Shown: piece after piece, positions 9,301 through 16,580 of the stretch
How the letters are laid out: each line of letters begins with the position of its first letter
Numbering within the stretch: position 1 is the stretch's first letter
Assembly: GCA_038210985.1 (NCBI GenBank)
Contig: JBBQWB010000027.1
Span: forward strand, 1-32,092
Reading direction: 5' to 3'
Source: JAQUGA01 sp038210985
Lineage (GTDB): Bacteria > Bacteroidota > Bacteroidia > Bacteroidales > WCHB1-69
DNA: 32,092 bases
Notes under the pieces: generated by a model
What the model saw: the letters and a program-made list of their open reading frames with translations, nothing else
Told to the model about the DNA's origin: nothing
The model's database searches: none
Program-made: the position numbers and the translations under genes

Positions 9301-10164
9301 TAAAACTTCTTGCAAATTTGTAATTGTTAATGAATTGCTGGTGTTTCCAGAAACAGTTGTTGAATTTATAATCCATTCTTTAACTCGATATCCAGCAATT
9401 GGAGTAGCTGTAAAAACAATATTTTTACCCGATTGGACTAAATCTCCAGTAGTAATATCCACATTATCTACTTTTGCACCAAGAGTGCCATTTGTACCTA
9501 CTACACTAAAATTAACAGCATAAGGAGTAGTTGGAGCATTTCCAAGAACCTTGATGTTGTCAATTCTATTATTACCAGTTTCTGTGGTTGCACCATTAAA
9601 CTTTATTCTTACTGCAAAATTTGCATTATTGTTGACAGCAGGAATTGAGATAAAATCGATATTTATGATTTGTGTTGCTATCCAGCTAGAGCCAATACTA
9701 AATGAGGACAAGTCTATCGTTTCTTTTACAACCCAGTCGGTTCCATTGATTGTATATTCCACCACTTGACTATTAAATCCAGATGTAGTTCTACGTGCCA
9801 CATAATTAACAGAAATGTCATTATACCCAGTTGTTGGGATATTTAATTGCAAATATTTTCCATTATTAACATTTGCAGCACCTCCCGTAGGGCAAAAGCT
9901 GCCTCCATTAACGACATCACCAGGAGCAGCATTAAAGGCTGTACCTCCAAAACTTACTGCATTTACCAAGTTGTAAGTTAAATGAGCACCGTTAATGGTG
10001 TCGGCAATTGGAGCCGTCCAGTTAATACCTGATGCAGGGATATTTTGGTTAAAGTTCCAATAATACATCAATGTTTGGCTATTCAAATTCGGAGCCATAA
10101 TCAACATTAGTAGAAAAAGTTGAATGAATCGATTCAACTTTTTAAAAGGGTTTTGTTTTTTCAT
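6322..10164 (-). CDS. Large T9SS-secreted multidomain repeat protein
   Basis: This 1280-residue secreted protein has a signal peptide at residues 1-29 (basic start, hydrophobic core, ending NLNSQ). An N-terminal jelly-roll-like domain follows to about 210. Seven roughly 83-residue InlB B-repeat-like units share the pattern FSVVGTNGT...GKNVVFTATP..GYRVKEW...VTVEFE. Two lie at about 215-380, three at about 560-810 and two at about 1030-1195. Between them are a lamin-tail-like domain (about 381-557), a carboxypeptidase-regulatory/PEGA-like domain (about 811-893) and a discoidin-like segment (about 894-1025). The last 78 residues are a type A sorting domain (VYPNPSTG, then GIYFVRF). Export through the T9SS to the cell surface or medium is expected; no enzyme domain is seen, so adhesion is only a guess. 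Confidence 0.9.
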   Translation of the reverse strand: MKKQNPFKKLNRFIQLFLLMLIMAPNLNSQTLMYYWNFNQNIPASGINWTAPIADTINGAHLTYNLVNAVSFGGTAFNAAPGDVVNGGSFCPTGGAANVNNGKYLQLNIPTTGYNDISVNYVARRTTSGFNSQVVEYTINGTDWVVKETIDLSSFSIGSSWIATQIINIDFISIPAVNNNANFAVRIKFNGATTETGNNRIDNIKVLGNAPTTPYAVNFSVVGTNGTLGAKVDNVDITTGDLVQSGKNIVFTATPIAGYRVKEWIINSTTVSGNTSNSLTITNLQEVLTVSVEFEMAPTYALTFSVVGGTNGTIAATVDAANITSGTLVDGGKNIVFTASPTAGYQVKEWKLNSSIIASNVTNSYTLSSLSAISDVTVEFELIPAASGSLVISQYIETYTGSNPKGIELWNKTGAPIDFSATNLFIKQGTNGLAPVNVDTIKTGVLANNAVIVIGTSDLQTITVANGATFSEKSFTFNGDDALEIWLGSVKHDVFGNPGSDPGSSWMGNGISTANQNISLKPGIISGSLTGWTDPSLRFDTASTFNSMVGFGLAPVIPIYHAVNFSLVGTNGSISASVNNIPINSGDTIIEGKNVVFTATPAAGYRVKQWTLNTTVVAGNTSNTDTIINLTQASTVTVEFELIPTFALTFSVVGTNGTISATVDGAPITTGDLIDAGKNVIFTAIPTVGYKVKEWKLNTVVVAGNISNTDTLFNIQAISNVTVEFVVIPTYAVTFSVAGANGTLTATMDAGNLTSGTLVEEGKVIDFTATPAVGYRVKEWTLNTAIISGNSTDSYSIPNLAQVSVVTVEFEAIPTYTVTFTVKNSAAVDITNAVITFNGVENVAGNYVFSNVNAGAYTYSVAAPGYLALGSTNINITADVTEPVVLLDLPAPATLPIFYSGPWMSGLPSGWYQTGLGADYTAAAAKFDNTADMLTVNFNSSPDSLIYTVKANVTGTWTGTFDVLESIDGVSWTTVVSYTSPGAVPTTAITARYKILSTSRWVRWIYTSKGNGNVSLDNVYITKEASFYPVNFAVTGSNGSVSATVDGTPILTGAMVQEGKNVIFTAVPNNGFRVKEWVKNSAIVSGVNTNTYTLSNLVGAATVSVEFEAAPSYVVNFSVLGVNGTISATVDGNPIATGANVFEGKNVVFTAVPNAHFVVKEWTVNSTIVTGNITNTYTLTNVAATATVKVEFKIDATGINNVSPVTLNVYPNPSTGIFNVSSDNNYKLDVIDILGKTILSQEIQKGQTTLNLSSFNSGIYFVRFTNATESFVVKIKKANN

Positions 10165-10205
10165 GTTTTTAAATTATTTATAATTATATAGTTTATTTCA
10201 ATCTT

Positions 10206-10213
10206 CAAAAGTA
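10206..10213 (-). promoter_or_regulatory. -7 box upstream of the T9SS protein gene
   Basis: On the minus strand TACTTTTG matches TAnnTTTG and ends 41 bases before the ATG at 10164. No convincing TTTG -33 box was found, so the call rests on the -7 box alone. Confidence 0.4.
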
Positions 10214-10384
10214 CTCATTTATAGATAATAAAACATAAATAATTAAGTTAATAAATATGAAAAACTGCTTAAACTTAGATTATTTTAGAATTGAACAATC
10301 CTTCAAAACACTTTTAAATTATTAAAACTTAATCGGAGAATACTACAATTGTTTATAAATCTATAAATTTAAATACATTACAAC

Positions 10385-10894
10385 ATGTTTCCATTTCAAA
10401 TTACCTATAAAGGAACCATCGAAAAGCCATATCATTCGAGCAAAGTCAGTAAAATGCTTGAAATAGTGAATGAGGAATTAAAATGGAGTGGATCGGAATA
10501 CATTACATTAGGCAAAAACAGGATTGATTTTGACAATCGCATATTTACCATTCGTGTGCCTTTTTCATTGATGCATTCAATTGATGGTGGATTCTTGAAA
10601 ATTGAAAATACAAGAAACAGAACGTTTCAGGTTGAGTATGAAATTTCAACTTACCGAATTTGAGGTAAAAGCACTATTCTTTCTCTAATTTTTTTGTTTT
10701 CGACCTATGATATTCACTACACGCTTTTATTTTTCATACTTTTTATTATCGGTGATTGGGGATTTGCATATTTTCGGAATCGAATATTCTTTAAAAAACT
10801 AATGAGAATAATGACAGAAAAGGTTTTTAACAAAGACTTGAAGAAAAATAAAAGCCAAACTCATAACAGTTTTTATTTGGAGGAATATCCGTAG
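10385..10894 (+). pseudogene. Small membrane protein gene split by one in-frame TGA
   Basis: Two open stretches, 10385-10660 (92 codons) and 10664-10894, are in the same frame and separated only by a TGA at 10661-10663. The second stretch has no ATG near its front, only a TTG at 10694. Read through, the product is 169 codons: a soluble N-terminal domain, then two hydrophobic segments (STILSLIFLFS and HYTLLFFILFII), an FRNRIFFKK anchor and a charged tail. This layout is natural for one membrane protein. A CGA-to-TGA change would explain the stop. I do not recognise the family. Either the gene is broken, or the first half acts alone, or readthrough occurs. Confidence 0.6.
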
Positions 10895-10917
10895 TTTAAT
10901 TTTAAATTTTGAAAATA

Positions 10918-10946
10918 AAAAAGGCTTCACAAAGTGAAGCCTTTTT
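10918..10946. terminator. Bidirectional terminator
   Basis: AAAAAGGCTTCAC and GTGAAGCCTTTTT form a 13-bp stem with an AAA loop, flanked by A and T runs on both sides. It can serve the small membrane-protein gene on the plus strand and tRNA-Asp on the minus strand, whose 3' end is two bases away. Confidence 0.85.
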
Positions 10947-10947
10947 G

Positions 10948-11022
10948 CGGTCCGGACGGGACTCGAACCCGCGACCCCGTGCGTGACAGGCACGTATTCT
11001 AACCAAACTGAACTACCGAACC
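10948..11022 (-). tRNA. tRNA-Asp (GTC)
   Basis: The 75-base cloverleaf has acceptor arms GGTTCGG and CCGGACC (one T-G pair) and anticodon stem CGTGC/GCACG around loop CTGTCAC. This gives anticodon GTC for aspartate. The T-arm is GCGGG TTCGAGT CCCGT. The discriminator base is G, as expected for Asp, and CCA is not encoded. The terminator follows directly. Confidence 0.96.
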
Positions 11023-11128
11023 TTATTATCAAAACACGTCTTGTTTTGAGTTGTTTTGAGTTTGCAAAGATATATCAAGTTTTGAAATTATACAAGCATT
11101 TTAAAAAAAATATTTCATTTTTTTTGAT

Positions 11129-11136
11129 TACTTTTG
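11129..11136 (+). promoter_or_regulatory. -7 box upstream of the Xer recombinase gene
   Basis: TACTTTTG fits TAnnTTTG and lies 29 bases before the preferred ATG at 11166. The -33 region is A/T-only with no TTTG at the standard distance. Confidence 0.4.
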
Positions 11137-11165
11137 TGTTAACTATTACAAAACTTTGTCAATCA

Positions 11166-12074
11166 ATGAATTGGGACTCATACATCAGTGGCTTTAAATC
11201 GTATTTAATACTCGAAAAATCACTTTCCTCAAATTCTATTGAGGCATATATTCATGATGTAGAGAAATTAATTCAGTTTTTGGAGCTTACAAACCAATCA
11301 AAACCGCCAAATCAAGTAAAACTCGACGACGTTCAGCATTTTTTAAAATGGATAACAGAATTAGGAATATCGGCAAGAAGTCAATCGAGAATTATTTCTG
11401 GAATTAAAAGTTTTTATAAGTATCTGTTAATCGAAAACGTTATCTCTAAAAATCCCGTTTCACTTCTGGAGACTCCAAAAATTGGTCGAAAATTACCTCA
11501 AGTTTTGAGTTTAATAGAAATTGACAATATGATTTCTCAAATCGATTTAAGCAAACCCGAAGGACAACGAAACAAATCTATCATCGAAACATTATACGGA
11601 TGCGGACTTCGAGTTTCGGAATTATGTAACTTAAAATTATCCGATTTACATTTCGAGGAAGAATATATCAAAATTATAGGCAAGGGAAACAAGGAACGCA
11701 TTGTGCCAATTGGAGAAGCTGCAATGAATAATATAATATTGTATGTAAACCACATTCGAAATCATTTACAAATTAAAAAAGGAAACGAAGATATCATCTA
11801 TTTGAATCGAAGAGGCACAAAACTATCGAGAATAATGATTTTTAATATAACGAAAGAACTAGCATTGATGGCTGGGATAAAAAAAACCATCAGTCCGCAC
11901 ACATTTCGTCACTCTTTTGCAACGCATTTAATTGAGGGAGGAGCAGATTTGAGGGCTATTCAGGAGATGCTCGGGCACGAATCGATTACCACAACTGAAA
12001 TCTATACTCATTTAGACAGAAGTTTTTTACGAGAGACAATGTTGCAGTATCACCCACGCTTTGACAGCAATTAA
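11166..12074 (+). CDS. Site-specific tyrosine recombinase XerC/XerD
   Basis: This recombinase resolves chromosome dimers at dif together with its partner. The product from the ATG at 11166 is 302 residues, the normal Xer length; the frame is open back to 10983, but that part overlaps tRNA-Asp and is not Xer-like. The N-terminal SAM-like core-binding domain spans about 1-90. All catalytic residues are visible: Arg149 (GLRVSEL), Lys173 (GKGNKER), His245 and Arg248 (HTFRH), His271 (LGHESI) and the nucleophile Tyr280 (EIYTH). XerD is likelier than XerC, but sequence alone does not decide. It belongs to the chromosome, not to the element that starts after tRNA-Lys. Confidence 0.93.
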   Translation: MNWDSYISGFKSYLILEKSLSSNSIEAYIHDVEKLIQFLELTNQSKPPNQVKLDDVQHFLKWITELGISARSQSRIISGIKSFYKYLLIENVISKNPVSLLETPKIGRKLPQVLSLIEIDNMISQIDLSKPEGQRNKSIIETLYGCGLRVSELCNLKLSDLHFEEEYIKIIGKGNKERIVPIGEAAMNNIILYVNHIRNHLQIKKGNEDIIYLNRRGTKLSRIMIFNITKELALMAGIKKTISPHTFRHSFATHLIEGGADLRAIQEMLGHESITTTEIYTHLDRSFLRETMLQYHPRFDSN

Positions 12075-12128
12075 ACTTATTTTAAATCAGCGTTATACGA
12101 TAATTAACAAAATAATTATTCAAAAACA

Positions 12129-12159
12129 TTTGCTGTTTAAAAATATTCATTTACCTTTG
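12129..12159 (+). promoter_or_regulatory. Consensus promoter of tRNA-Lys
   Basis: TTTG at 12129-12132 and TACCTTTG at 12152-12159 are separated by exactly 19 bases, a perfect match to the Bacteroidota primary sigma-factor consensus TTTG-N19-TAnnTTTG. The tRNA begins 20 bases downstream. Confidence 0.85.
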
Positions 12160-12178
12160 CACTCTCTTAAAAAAGAAA

Positions 12179-12251
12179 GTTTCAGTAGCTCAGCAGGTAG
12201 AGCACATCCCTTTTAAGGATGGGGTCCTGGGTTCGAATCCCAGCTGGAACA
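12179..12251 (+). tRNA. tRNA-Lys (TTT), probable integration target
   Basis: The 73-base cloverleaf has acceptor arms GTTTCAG and CTGGAAC and anticodon loop CTTTTAA with TTT for lysine. The T-loop is TTCGAAT and the discriminator is A; CCA is not encoded. An Arm-type integrase starts about 240 bases downstream facing away, the usual arrangement for an element integrated at a tRNA 3' end. The matching distal repeat was not found within the window. Confidence 0.96.
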
Positions 12252-12264
12252 CTAATTGTAAACG

Positions 12265-12321
12265 CAATAAGACGCAAATCGCTGATAACCAAGGTTATCA
12301 GCGATTTTTTTTTGTCTTATT
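12265..12321 (+). terminator. Strong nested hairpin after tRNA-Lys
   Basis: An inner stem AAATCGCTGATAACC / GGTTATCAGCGATTT is followed by T9. An outer pair AATAAGAC (12266-12273) and GTCTTATT (12314-12321) encloses it. It acts well as a tRNA-Lys terminator; the outer pair could also be part of the att region. Confidence 0.75.
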
Positions 12322-12358
12322 AGTGCTATAATCGGTATAAAAAGGCATAAAAGGGGTG

Positions 12359-12407
12359 CCCTATTCGGTTACCAAAAATCAAGACTAAAAAAGGTACCCG
12401 AATGAGG
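12359..12407. repeat. Imperfect inverted repeat near the att region
   Basis: CCCTATTCGGTTACC (12359-12373) and the complement of GGTACCCGAATGAGG (12393-12407) agree at 12 of 15 positions with a 19-base spacer. It lies between tRNA-Lys and the integrase gene, so arm-site binding by the integrase is a reasonable guess. Confidence 0.4.
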
Positions 12408-12488
12408 TGTTATTTCGCTGTAGAACAGTGGTTTGCATAGTGGACTTTCGCTCTAAAATTAGTACATTTATAACCTAAATTTAAAGAG

Positions 12489-13697
12489 ATGGAAAGAGTA
12501 ATTTACAGCGTAATTTTTTACGCCAAGAGAGCAAAAAGGAAAAAAAACGGAAATCTTCCAATTTATGGAAGAATCACTATTGATGGTAAACGTGCTGAAT
12601 TTGTGGTACAAAGCGAGATTTTAGAAGATAATTGGGACTTTGTCAGAGGATGCGCTGCGGGAAATACCAAAGAAGCTAAGAAAATCAATGATTTTCTTGA
12701 ATTAGTGAAATCGCATATTCGAGATATTAAAATCTCAATGGAGGAAAGAAAGCTTCGCATTACTGCCCTCGACTTGAAAAACAGCTACTTGGGTGTGGCA
12801 AATAACACTCAGACATTCATGAACTTTTTTGATGAGCATAATGAAAAATGCAAAACACTTATTGATATTGATTATGTCAAGGGTACAGTAAATCGGTACT
12901 TTATTACGCGAAAATGCTTGAGCGAATTCCTGAAATATAAATACAATAAGTCTGATGTGGAATTTGAGGAGATAACTCCAATGCTTATTAGTGATTTTGA
13001 GACGTATTTAAAGGTCGTTCGTAGCTGTTGCAACAATACTGCAGTAAAGTACCTGAAAATAATAAAGAAGCTCGTTAGAATAGCTTTTGGGAATGGTTTT
13101 ATGAATAAAGACCCGTTTACTAATATCAAGTTCCGAAATGATGAGGTTGATATCGCATATTTGAACGAAACTGAACTTGAATTGATGATGAAAAAAGAAT
13201 TTAGTAATGTGCGAATTCAGCAGGTTAAAGATGTTTATTTGTTTTGTTGCTTCACTGGTCTAGCTTTTATCGATGTAAAGCAATTAATGCCTGAGAACAT
13301 TATTGATAAAAATGGAAAGTTGTGGATCGAAATAAAGCGTCAAAAGACCAAAAATAATTGCAGCATTCCTTTGCTTCGTCCAGCTATTGAAATATTAAAT
13401 AAATATCAAGATAATCCGCTGTTGTTACAGGGGGGGAGAGTACTTCCAGTTGCAAGCAATCAGAAAATGAATGCTTATTTGAAAGAAATTGCTGATTTAT
13501 GCGGAATTGAAAAGAGTTTAAGCACTCACACAGCTCGACATACTTTTGCAACCACAGTGACTTTATCGAATCAGGTATCAATAGAAGTGGTGTCCAAGAT
13601 GCTTGGACACTCCAGTATAAATATGACTCAACGATATGCAAAGGTTGTTGATACATTAATTAGTAAAGATATGGCTAAGGTTTATGCAATGTATTAG
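12489..13697 (+). CDS. int: Arm-type tyrosine integrase of the element
   Basis: This 402-residue phage- or ICE-type tyrosine recombinase has an Arm DNA-binding domain (about 1-90, with KKNGNLPIYGRITIDGKR), a SAM-like core-binding domain (about 105-205) and a catalytic domain. Lys286, His347 with Arg350 (HTARH), His374 (LGHSS) and Tyr383 are present. The first catalytic Arg is replaced by Ala259 (FTGLAFIDVKQL), as seen in other Bacteroidota integrases of the IntDOT type. Position next to tRNA-Lys and orientation away from it support a role in integrating this island. A hairpin terminator follows. Confidence 0.92.
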   Translation: MERVIYSVIFYAKRAKRKKNGNLPIYGRITIDGKRAEFVVQSEILEDNWDFVRGCAAGNTKEAKKINDFLELVKSHIRDIKISMEERKLRITALDLKNSYLGVANNTQTFMNFFDEHNEKCKTLIDIDYVKGTVNRYFITRKCLSEFLKYKYNKSDVEFEEITPMLISDFETYLKVVRSCCNNTAVKYLKIIKKLVRIAFGNGFMNKDPFTNIKFRNDEVDIAYLNETELELMMKKEFSNVRIQQVKDVYLFCCFTGLAFIDVKQLMPENIIDKNGKLWIEIKRQKTKNNCSIPLLRPAIEILNKYQDNPLLLQGGRVLPVASNQKMNAYLKEIADLCGIEKSLSTHTARHTFATTVTLSNQVSIEVVSKMLGHSSINMTQRYAKVVDTLISKDMAKVYAMY

Positions 13698-13715
13698 AAA
13701 CAAGCCAAAAAGAAG

Positions 13716-13742
13716 AGGACACCCATTAGGGTGTCCTTTTTA
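13716..13742 (+). terminator. Intrinsic terminator of the integrase gene
   Basis: AGGACACCC / GGGTGTCCT form a perfect 9-bp stem with an ATTA loop and a T-tract. It separates the integrase from the convergent minus-strand cluster. Confidence 0.88.
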
Positions 13743-13775
13743 GTTTTGGGAGTGATGGGAGTTGTTTGAGTATAA

Positions 13776-14225
13776 TTATTTTACTTGTCCTGAAAGCTCG
13801 TTCCCTGCTTTGAACTTACCAGGACGTTTTTTGCAGCCAGACTTTTTAGGCTTGGGTTGGGGTTTTGCTTTATATTGATCCATGCCGGTTGCATCCCATG
13901 ACATATTCGGAATATGAAAATCATTATGTTTCTTCATCATAGGCTTGATAACCTGCATAAGATTATTTGGAAAATCTTCTAATTCATATTTAAAAATGAT
14001 TTGAGCAGGAGAAAGATATACAACTTTGCCAGCTTGTGAGCTTGTGAAAAGTATAGCATGAATCAAAATACCATCATACGAAAAGATAATATAATAATCT
14101 TGATTAACAACTAAGTCTGGTCCATAGAAAAGATGTTCGCTATTGACACGAACAGTTCTAATAAGCATGCCATCGACACTGTATATGTCGCATTTGAATT
14201 TTAGATAATCGAATTTTTCTTCCAT
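13776..14225 (-). CDS. Hypothetical protein with basic Lys/Pro-rich tail
   Basis: I do not recognise this 149-residue protein. Residues 1-110 look like a small beta-rich soluble domain with alternating hydrophobics (YYIIFSYDGILIHAILF). From about 118 the chain becomes Lys/Pro/Gly-rich (KAKPQPKPKKSGCKKR), a tail suited to nucleic acid or an acidic surface. No signal peptide or membrane segment is seen. It is the last gene of the minus-strand cluster, 35 bases after the larger DUF6266 gene, so co-expression is likely. Confidence 0.7.
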   Translation of the reverse strand: MEEKFDYLKFKCDIYSVDGMLIRTVRVNSEHLFYGPDLVVNQDYYIIFSYDGILIHAILFTSSQAGKVVYLSPAQIIFKYELEDFPNNLMQVIKPMMKKHNDFHIPNMSWDATGMDQYKAKPQPKPKKSGCKKRPGKFKAGNELSGQVK

Positions 14226-14260
14226 GAGTTTTGATTTAAAGATTAAAAAAAGAATTAAAA

Positions 14261-15739
14261 TTATTTACTTTTAGCGGTGAAGGAAACCAAGAGTGAACGG
14301 TTCTTTATCATTGGAATAGAATACGTGTTTTCAGAAACTTGTTCAAGAAAACCCGCATCATCTCCACTCCATTCTTTATGCTCATATCCTTCAGAGGGCA
14401 TTAATGTTAAATAGGCAATTTGGTCTTGCTTGAAATAATACACGTTATCACCTCTTCCTATTTGTCCATCCACGTCAACAGTTCCATCCCCATCAATAGA
14501 GACTCTTAAAGTTCGAGTTTCTTCCACAGGGTTATCGGAATGGTCAAAAATAAGACCTTGATTGTACAACTCTATAAACTCACCAAAAAGCTCATCAATT
14601 GAACCACAGAAAGCAGTTTTGTTATCGTCTAAGACAAAGGTCAAAGGGGATGCATAGTTGTAATCAAAAAGCTGTTCATGGTAATCATGAATAACATTGT
14701 CGGTGCCACTATTTATATAAATACGATTAAAGCAGCTTACCTGTTCTCCTTCATTATTTATTATGGTGTATAAAATTATCCCGCTACCACTTAAATCCTT
14801 GTCCCCTATTTCAAATGTTTGTGTGGTTTGAGATAAATCTAAGTCTAAAGATTCTGAAATCATTGTTTCTCCTTCGGCAAAAACTAATGCCCAAATTCTA
14901 ATAATATAATCCTGAGAATCTGTAAGTTTAGTTTTTTCGAGGTCAATAGATGCACTCATGAACCAATTTTCTTCTTTTTTGTCAAAAGACCAAGATATTG
15001 ATTCCGTTGGTACCAAATCTCTAATAACATCCGTGTTGAAATCTTCGACTAAAAGACGAGGTTTAAAATATGATGGCTCCGAAGGAACCCAATTGGATGA
15101 AGCAATGGATCCCATGCAATCACTGTCAACATATACAAACCAAAGCCATCCATCAGAATAATAATTTGCCCAGGTGTGTTCGCATTGTCCATCCCAGGAA
15201 TAACATTCAAATTGAAGATTGATGCATGTTTTTAAAAGATGTCGAGTGTCAAAATTTATTGAATCGTCAGCAGATTTATATCTGCCCAGGACTGAAGTGA
15301 AGAAGTTTGGAAATTTTTCATTTTTACCTGTAAATTCTGACTTTTTAAATTTGATGGTTAAACGGTCAATGAAAGGGTCGTATAGCGCGTCTAAGATTTC
15401 AGGTTTTTGAAATTTCGGACTGCCGAAAGACACATTTTGCGGAATGATGCAGCCATCTTCGGAAACGGCTCTCATATTATCCTTTATTGCTTTTGCCCAG
15501 GGTGTTGAACCCTTGCAATCCTTTGAATTATAGAACTTGATAAAGTTCTTATTCAGTGGTTTTAAGAACTGCAATAAGGCCATCATTCGAGAACGTTGTT
15601 TTATTTGTGCTGGGGATTTAGCATCCGCGATGTCAGGTTGATATTGTCGAGCTGTTTGTAAATCTCTCCATTTTGAAAAGACAATATTTCCGAGTTTACC
15701 AGAAGCATTGCCTAAAAATCCTTGTTTTATACGTGCCAT
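14261..15739 (-). CDS. DUF6266-like protein with C-terminal InlB B-repeat domain
   Basis: The 492-residue protein begins with the DUF6266 signature: MARIKQGFLGNASGKLGN, then VFSKW, then SPAQIKQRSRM. DUF6266 is a Bacteroidota family of unknown function. The middle (about 100-400) is unrecognised and rich in Trp, Asp and Cys. The last 80 residues, from about 410, form one divergent InlB B-repeat-like unit (GDGTVDVDG, LTLMPSEGYEHKEWSG), the type found seven times in the large T9SS protein at 6322-10164. No signal peptide is visible. It follows a shorter DUF6266 gene after 103 bases containing a hairpin. A phage-like structural or surface role is possible but unproven. Confidence 0.75.
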   Translation of the reverse strand: MARIKQGFLGNASGKLGNIVFSKWRDLQTARQYQPDIADAKSPAQIKQRSRMMALLQFLKPLNKNFIKFYNSKDCKGSTPWAKAIKDNMRAVSEDGCIIPQNVSFGSPKFQKPEILDALYDPFIDRLTIKFKKSEFTGKNEKFPNFFTSVLGRYKSADDSINFDTRHLLKTCINLQFECYSWDGQCEHTWANYYSDGWLWFVYVDSDCMGSIASSNWVPSEPSYFKPRLLVEDFNTDVIRDLVPTESISWSFDKKEENWFMSASIDLEKTKLTDSQDYIIRIWALVFAEGETMISESLDLDLSQTTQTFEIGDKDLSGSGIILYTIINNEGEQVSCFNRIYINSGTDNVIHDYHEQLFDYNYASPLTFVLDDNKTAFCGSIDELFGEFIELYNQGLIFDHSDNPVEETRTLRVSIDGDGTVDVDGQIGRGDNVYYFKQDQIAYLTLMPSEGYEHKEWSGDDAGFLEQVSENTYSIPMIKNRSLLVSFTAKSK

Positions 15740-15775
15740 AAAAAATAATATTTAAGATAAAAAGAGAAAAAGAGA

Positions 15776-15811
15776 GGGAGCAGAAAATGGGAGATCCCAA
15801 AAGCTGCTCCC
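15776..15811 (-). terminator. Hairpin between the two DUF6266 genes
   Basis: GGGAGCA and TGCTCCC form an outer stem, with TGGGAGATCCCA nested inside. In the minus-strand direction the following bases are U-rich but interrupted, so it may be an attenuating or partial terminator after the 214-residue DUF6266 gene. Confidence 0.5.
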
Positions 15812-15842
15812 GAGAAAAGAGAACTACAGAGAGAAAAGAGAT

Positions 15843-16487
15843 TTAAGCAAAAATCGAAATTTCACCAAGGAAAGAACTGTCTGAAGTTTTGGTGCTGCCA
15901 TCCGCTATAAAAGAGATGTAAACATAAACATTGTCAGAAGCCCAATCAGCAGGAAGATCGATTTCAAGAGTTTCAGTAGCTCTAGTTGTAGTCGCAATAC
16001 TTGAAATGGCATAACCTTTTTCAGGATTGATAACTAAAGCTAGAACTTTATCCATGTTTTGAGCATCGCCCACACCTGTGTTGTCATTCCAAACTATTTC
16101 TACTGCAGAGCCTGCAGTAGCAGTGGCAGTCGCCATATCTGCACCAGTTAAAGAGCCCTTTGAGACCAGAAGGTTTTCAAAGTCAATTGCATAATCAGGG
16201 AAAGTGCCTGTAATAACATTTTTGATGTTTATTTTCATAAACGTGTTGAATTCAGACATTCCAACAGATGCATTTTTCAAGCTGGTTTTGAGGAAGGGTA
16301 AGAACATTCTGGACAATTCAACCATAAGAGCAAATTTTGCTCTTTGTTCTTTTTGGAGTTGGGTACGTGGGTTTGCTACGGAAGCAGGTTTTGAACGCAT
16401 CGTGTTTTTGCCAAATTGTTTTGAAAAAACTGCAGTGGCAAATTTGCCTCTGGTACGTCCTGTGATGGGATTTTGTACAATAGCCAT
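15843..16487 (-). CDS. DUF6266 family protein
   Basis: This 214-residue protein carries the typical DUF6266 start: MAIVQNPITGRTRGKFATAV, VFSK, MRSKP, then NPRTQLQKEQRAKF. The length is usual for the family. After an amphipathic helical part the C-terminal half (about 100-214) is beta-rich and Ala/Thr-rich, like a small Ig-like or lectin-like domain. There is no signal peptide. The function is unknown; family members turn up in tandem in Bacteroidota accessory regions. It shares the N-terminal motif order with the 492-residue neighbour, so the two probably arose by duplication and divergence. It is clustered with a two-helix membrane protein upstream. Confidence 0.82.
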   Translation of the reverse strand: MAIVQNPITGRTRGKFATAVFSKQFGKNTMRSKPASVANPRTQLQKEQRAKFALMVELSRMFLPFLKTSLKNASVGMSEFNTFMKINIKNVITGTFPDYAIDFENLLVSKGSLTGADMATATATAGSAVEIVWNDNTGVGDAQNMDKVLALVINPEKGYAISSIATTTRATETLEIDLPADWASDNVYVYISFIADGSTKTSDSSFLGEISIFA

Positions 16488-16580
16488 GATTAAGATGTTT
16501 TAAGTTAGTATAAGGTAGATTTGAAGTAGTTATTTGATTTTTCAAGCGGTGTTGATACGGACTTGATACGGGTTTGAATT

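Noticed and set aside
8021..9769. Several plus-strand open frames of 72-132 codons
   Set aside because: They are antisense to the T9SS repeat protein. The Val/Thr-rich repeats read open on the other strand; there are no independent starts or family matches.
10983..11165. Upstream extension of the Xer recombinase frame
   Set aside because: It overlaps tRNA-Asp and a predicted -7 box, and Xer similarity begins at the ATG at 11166.
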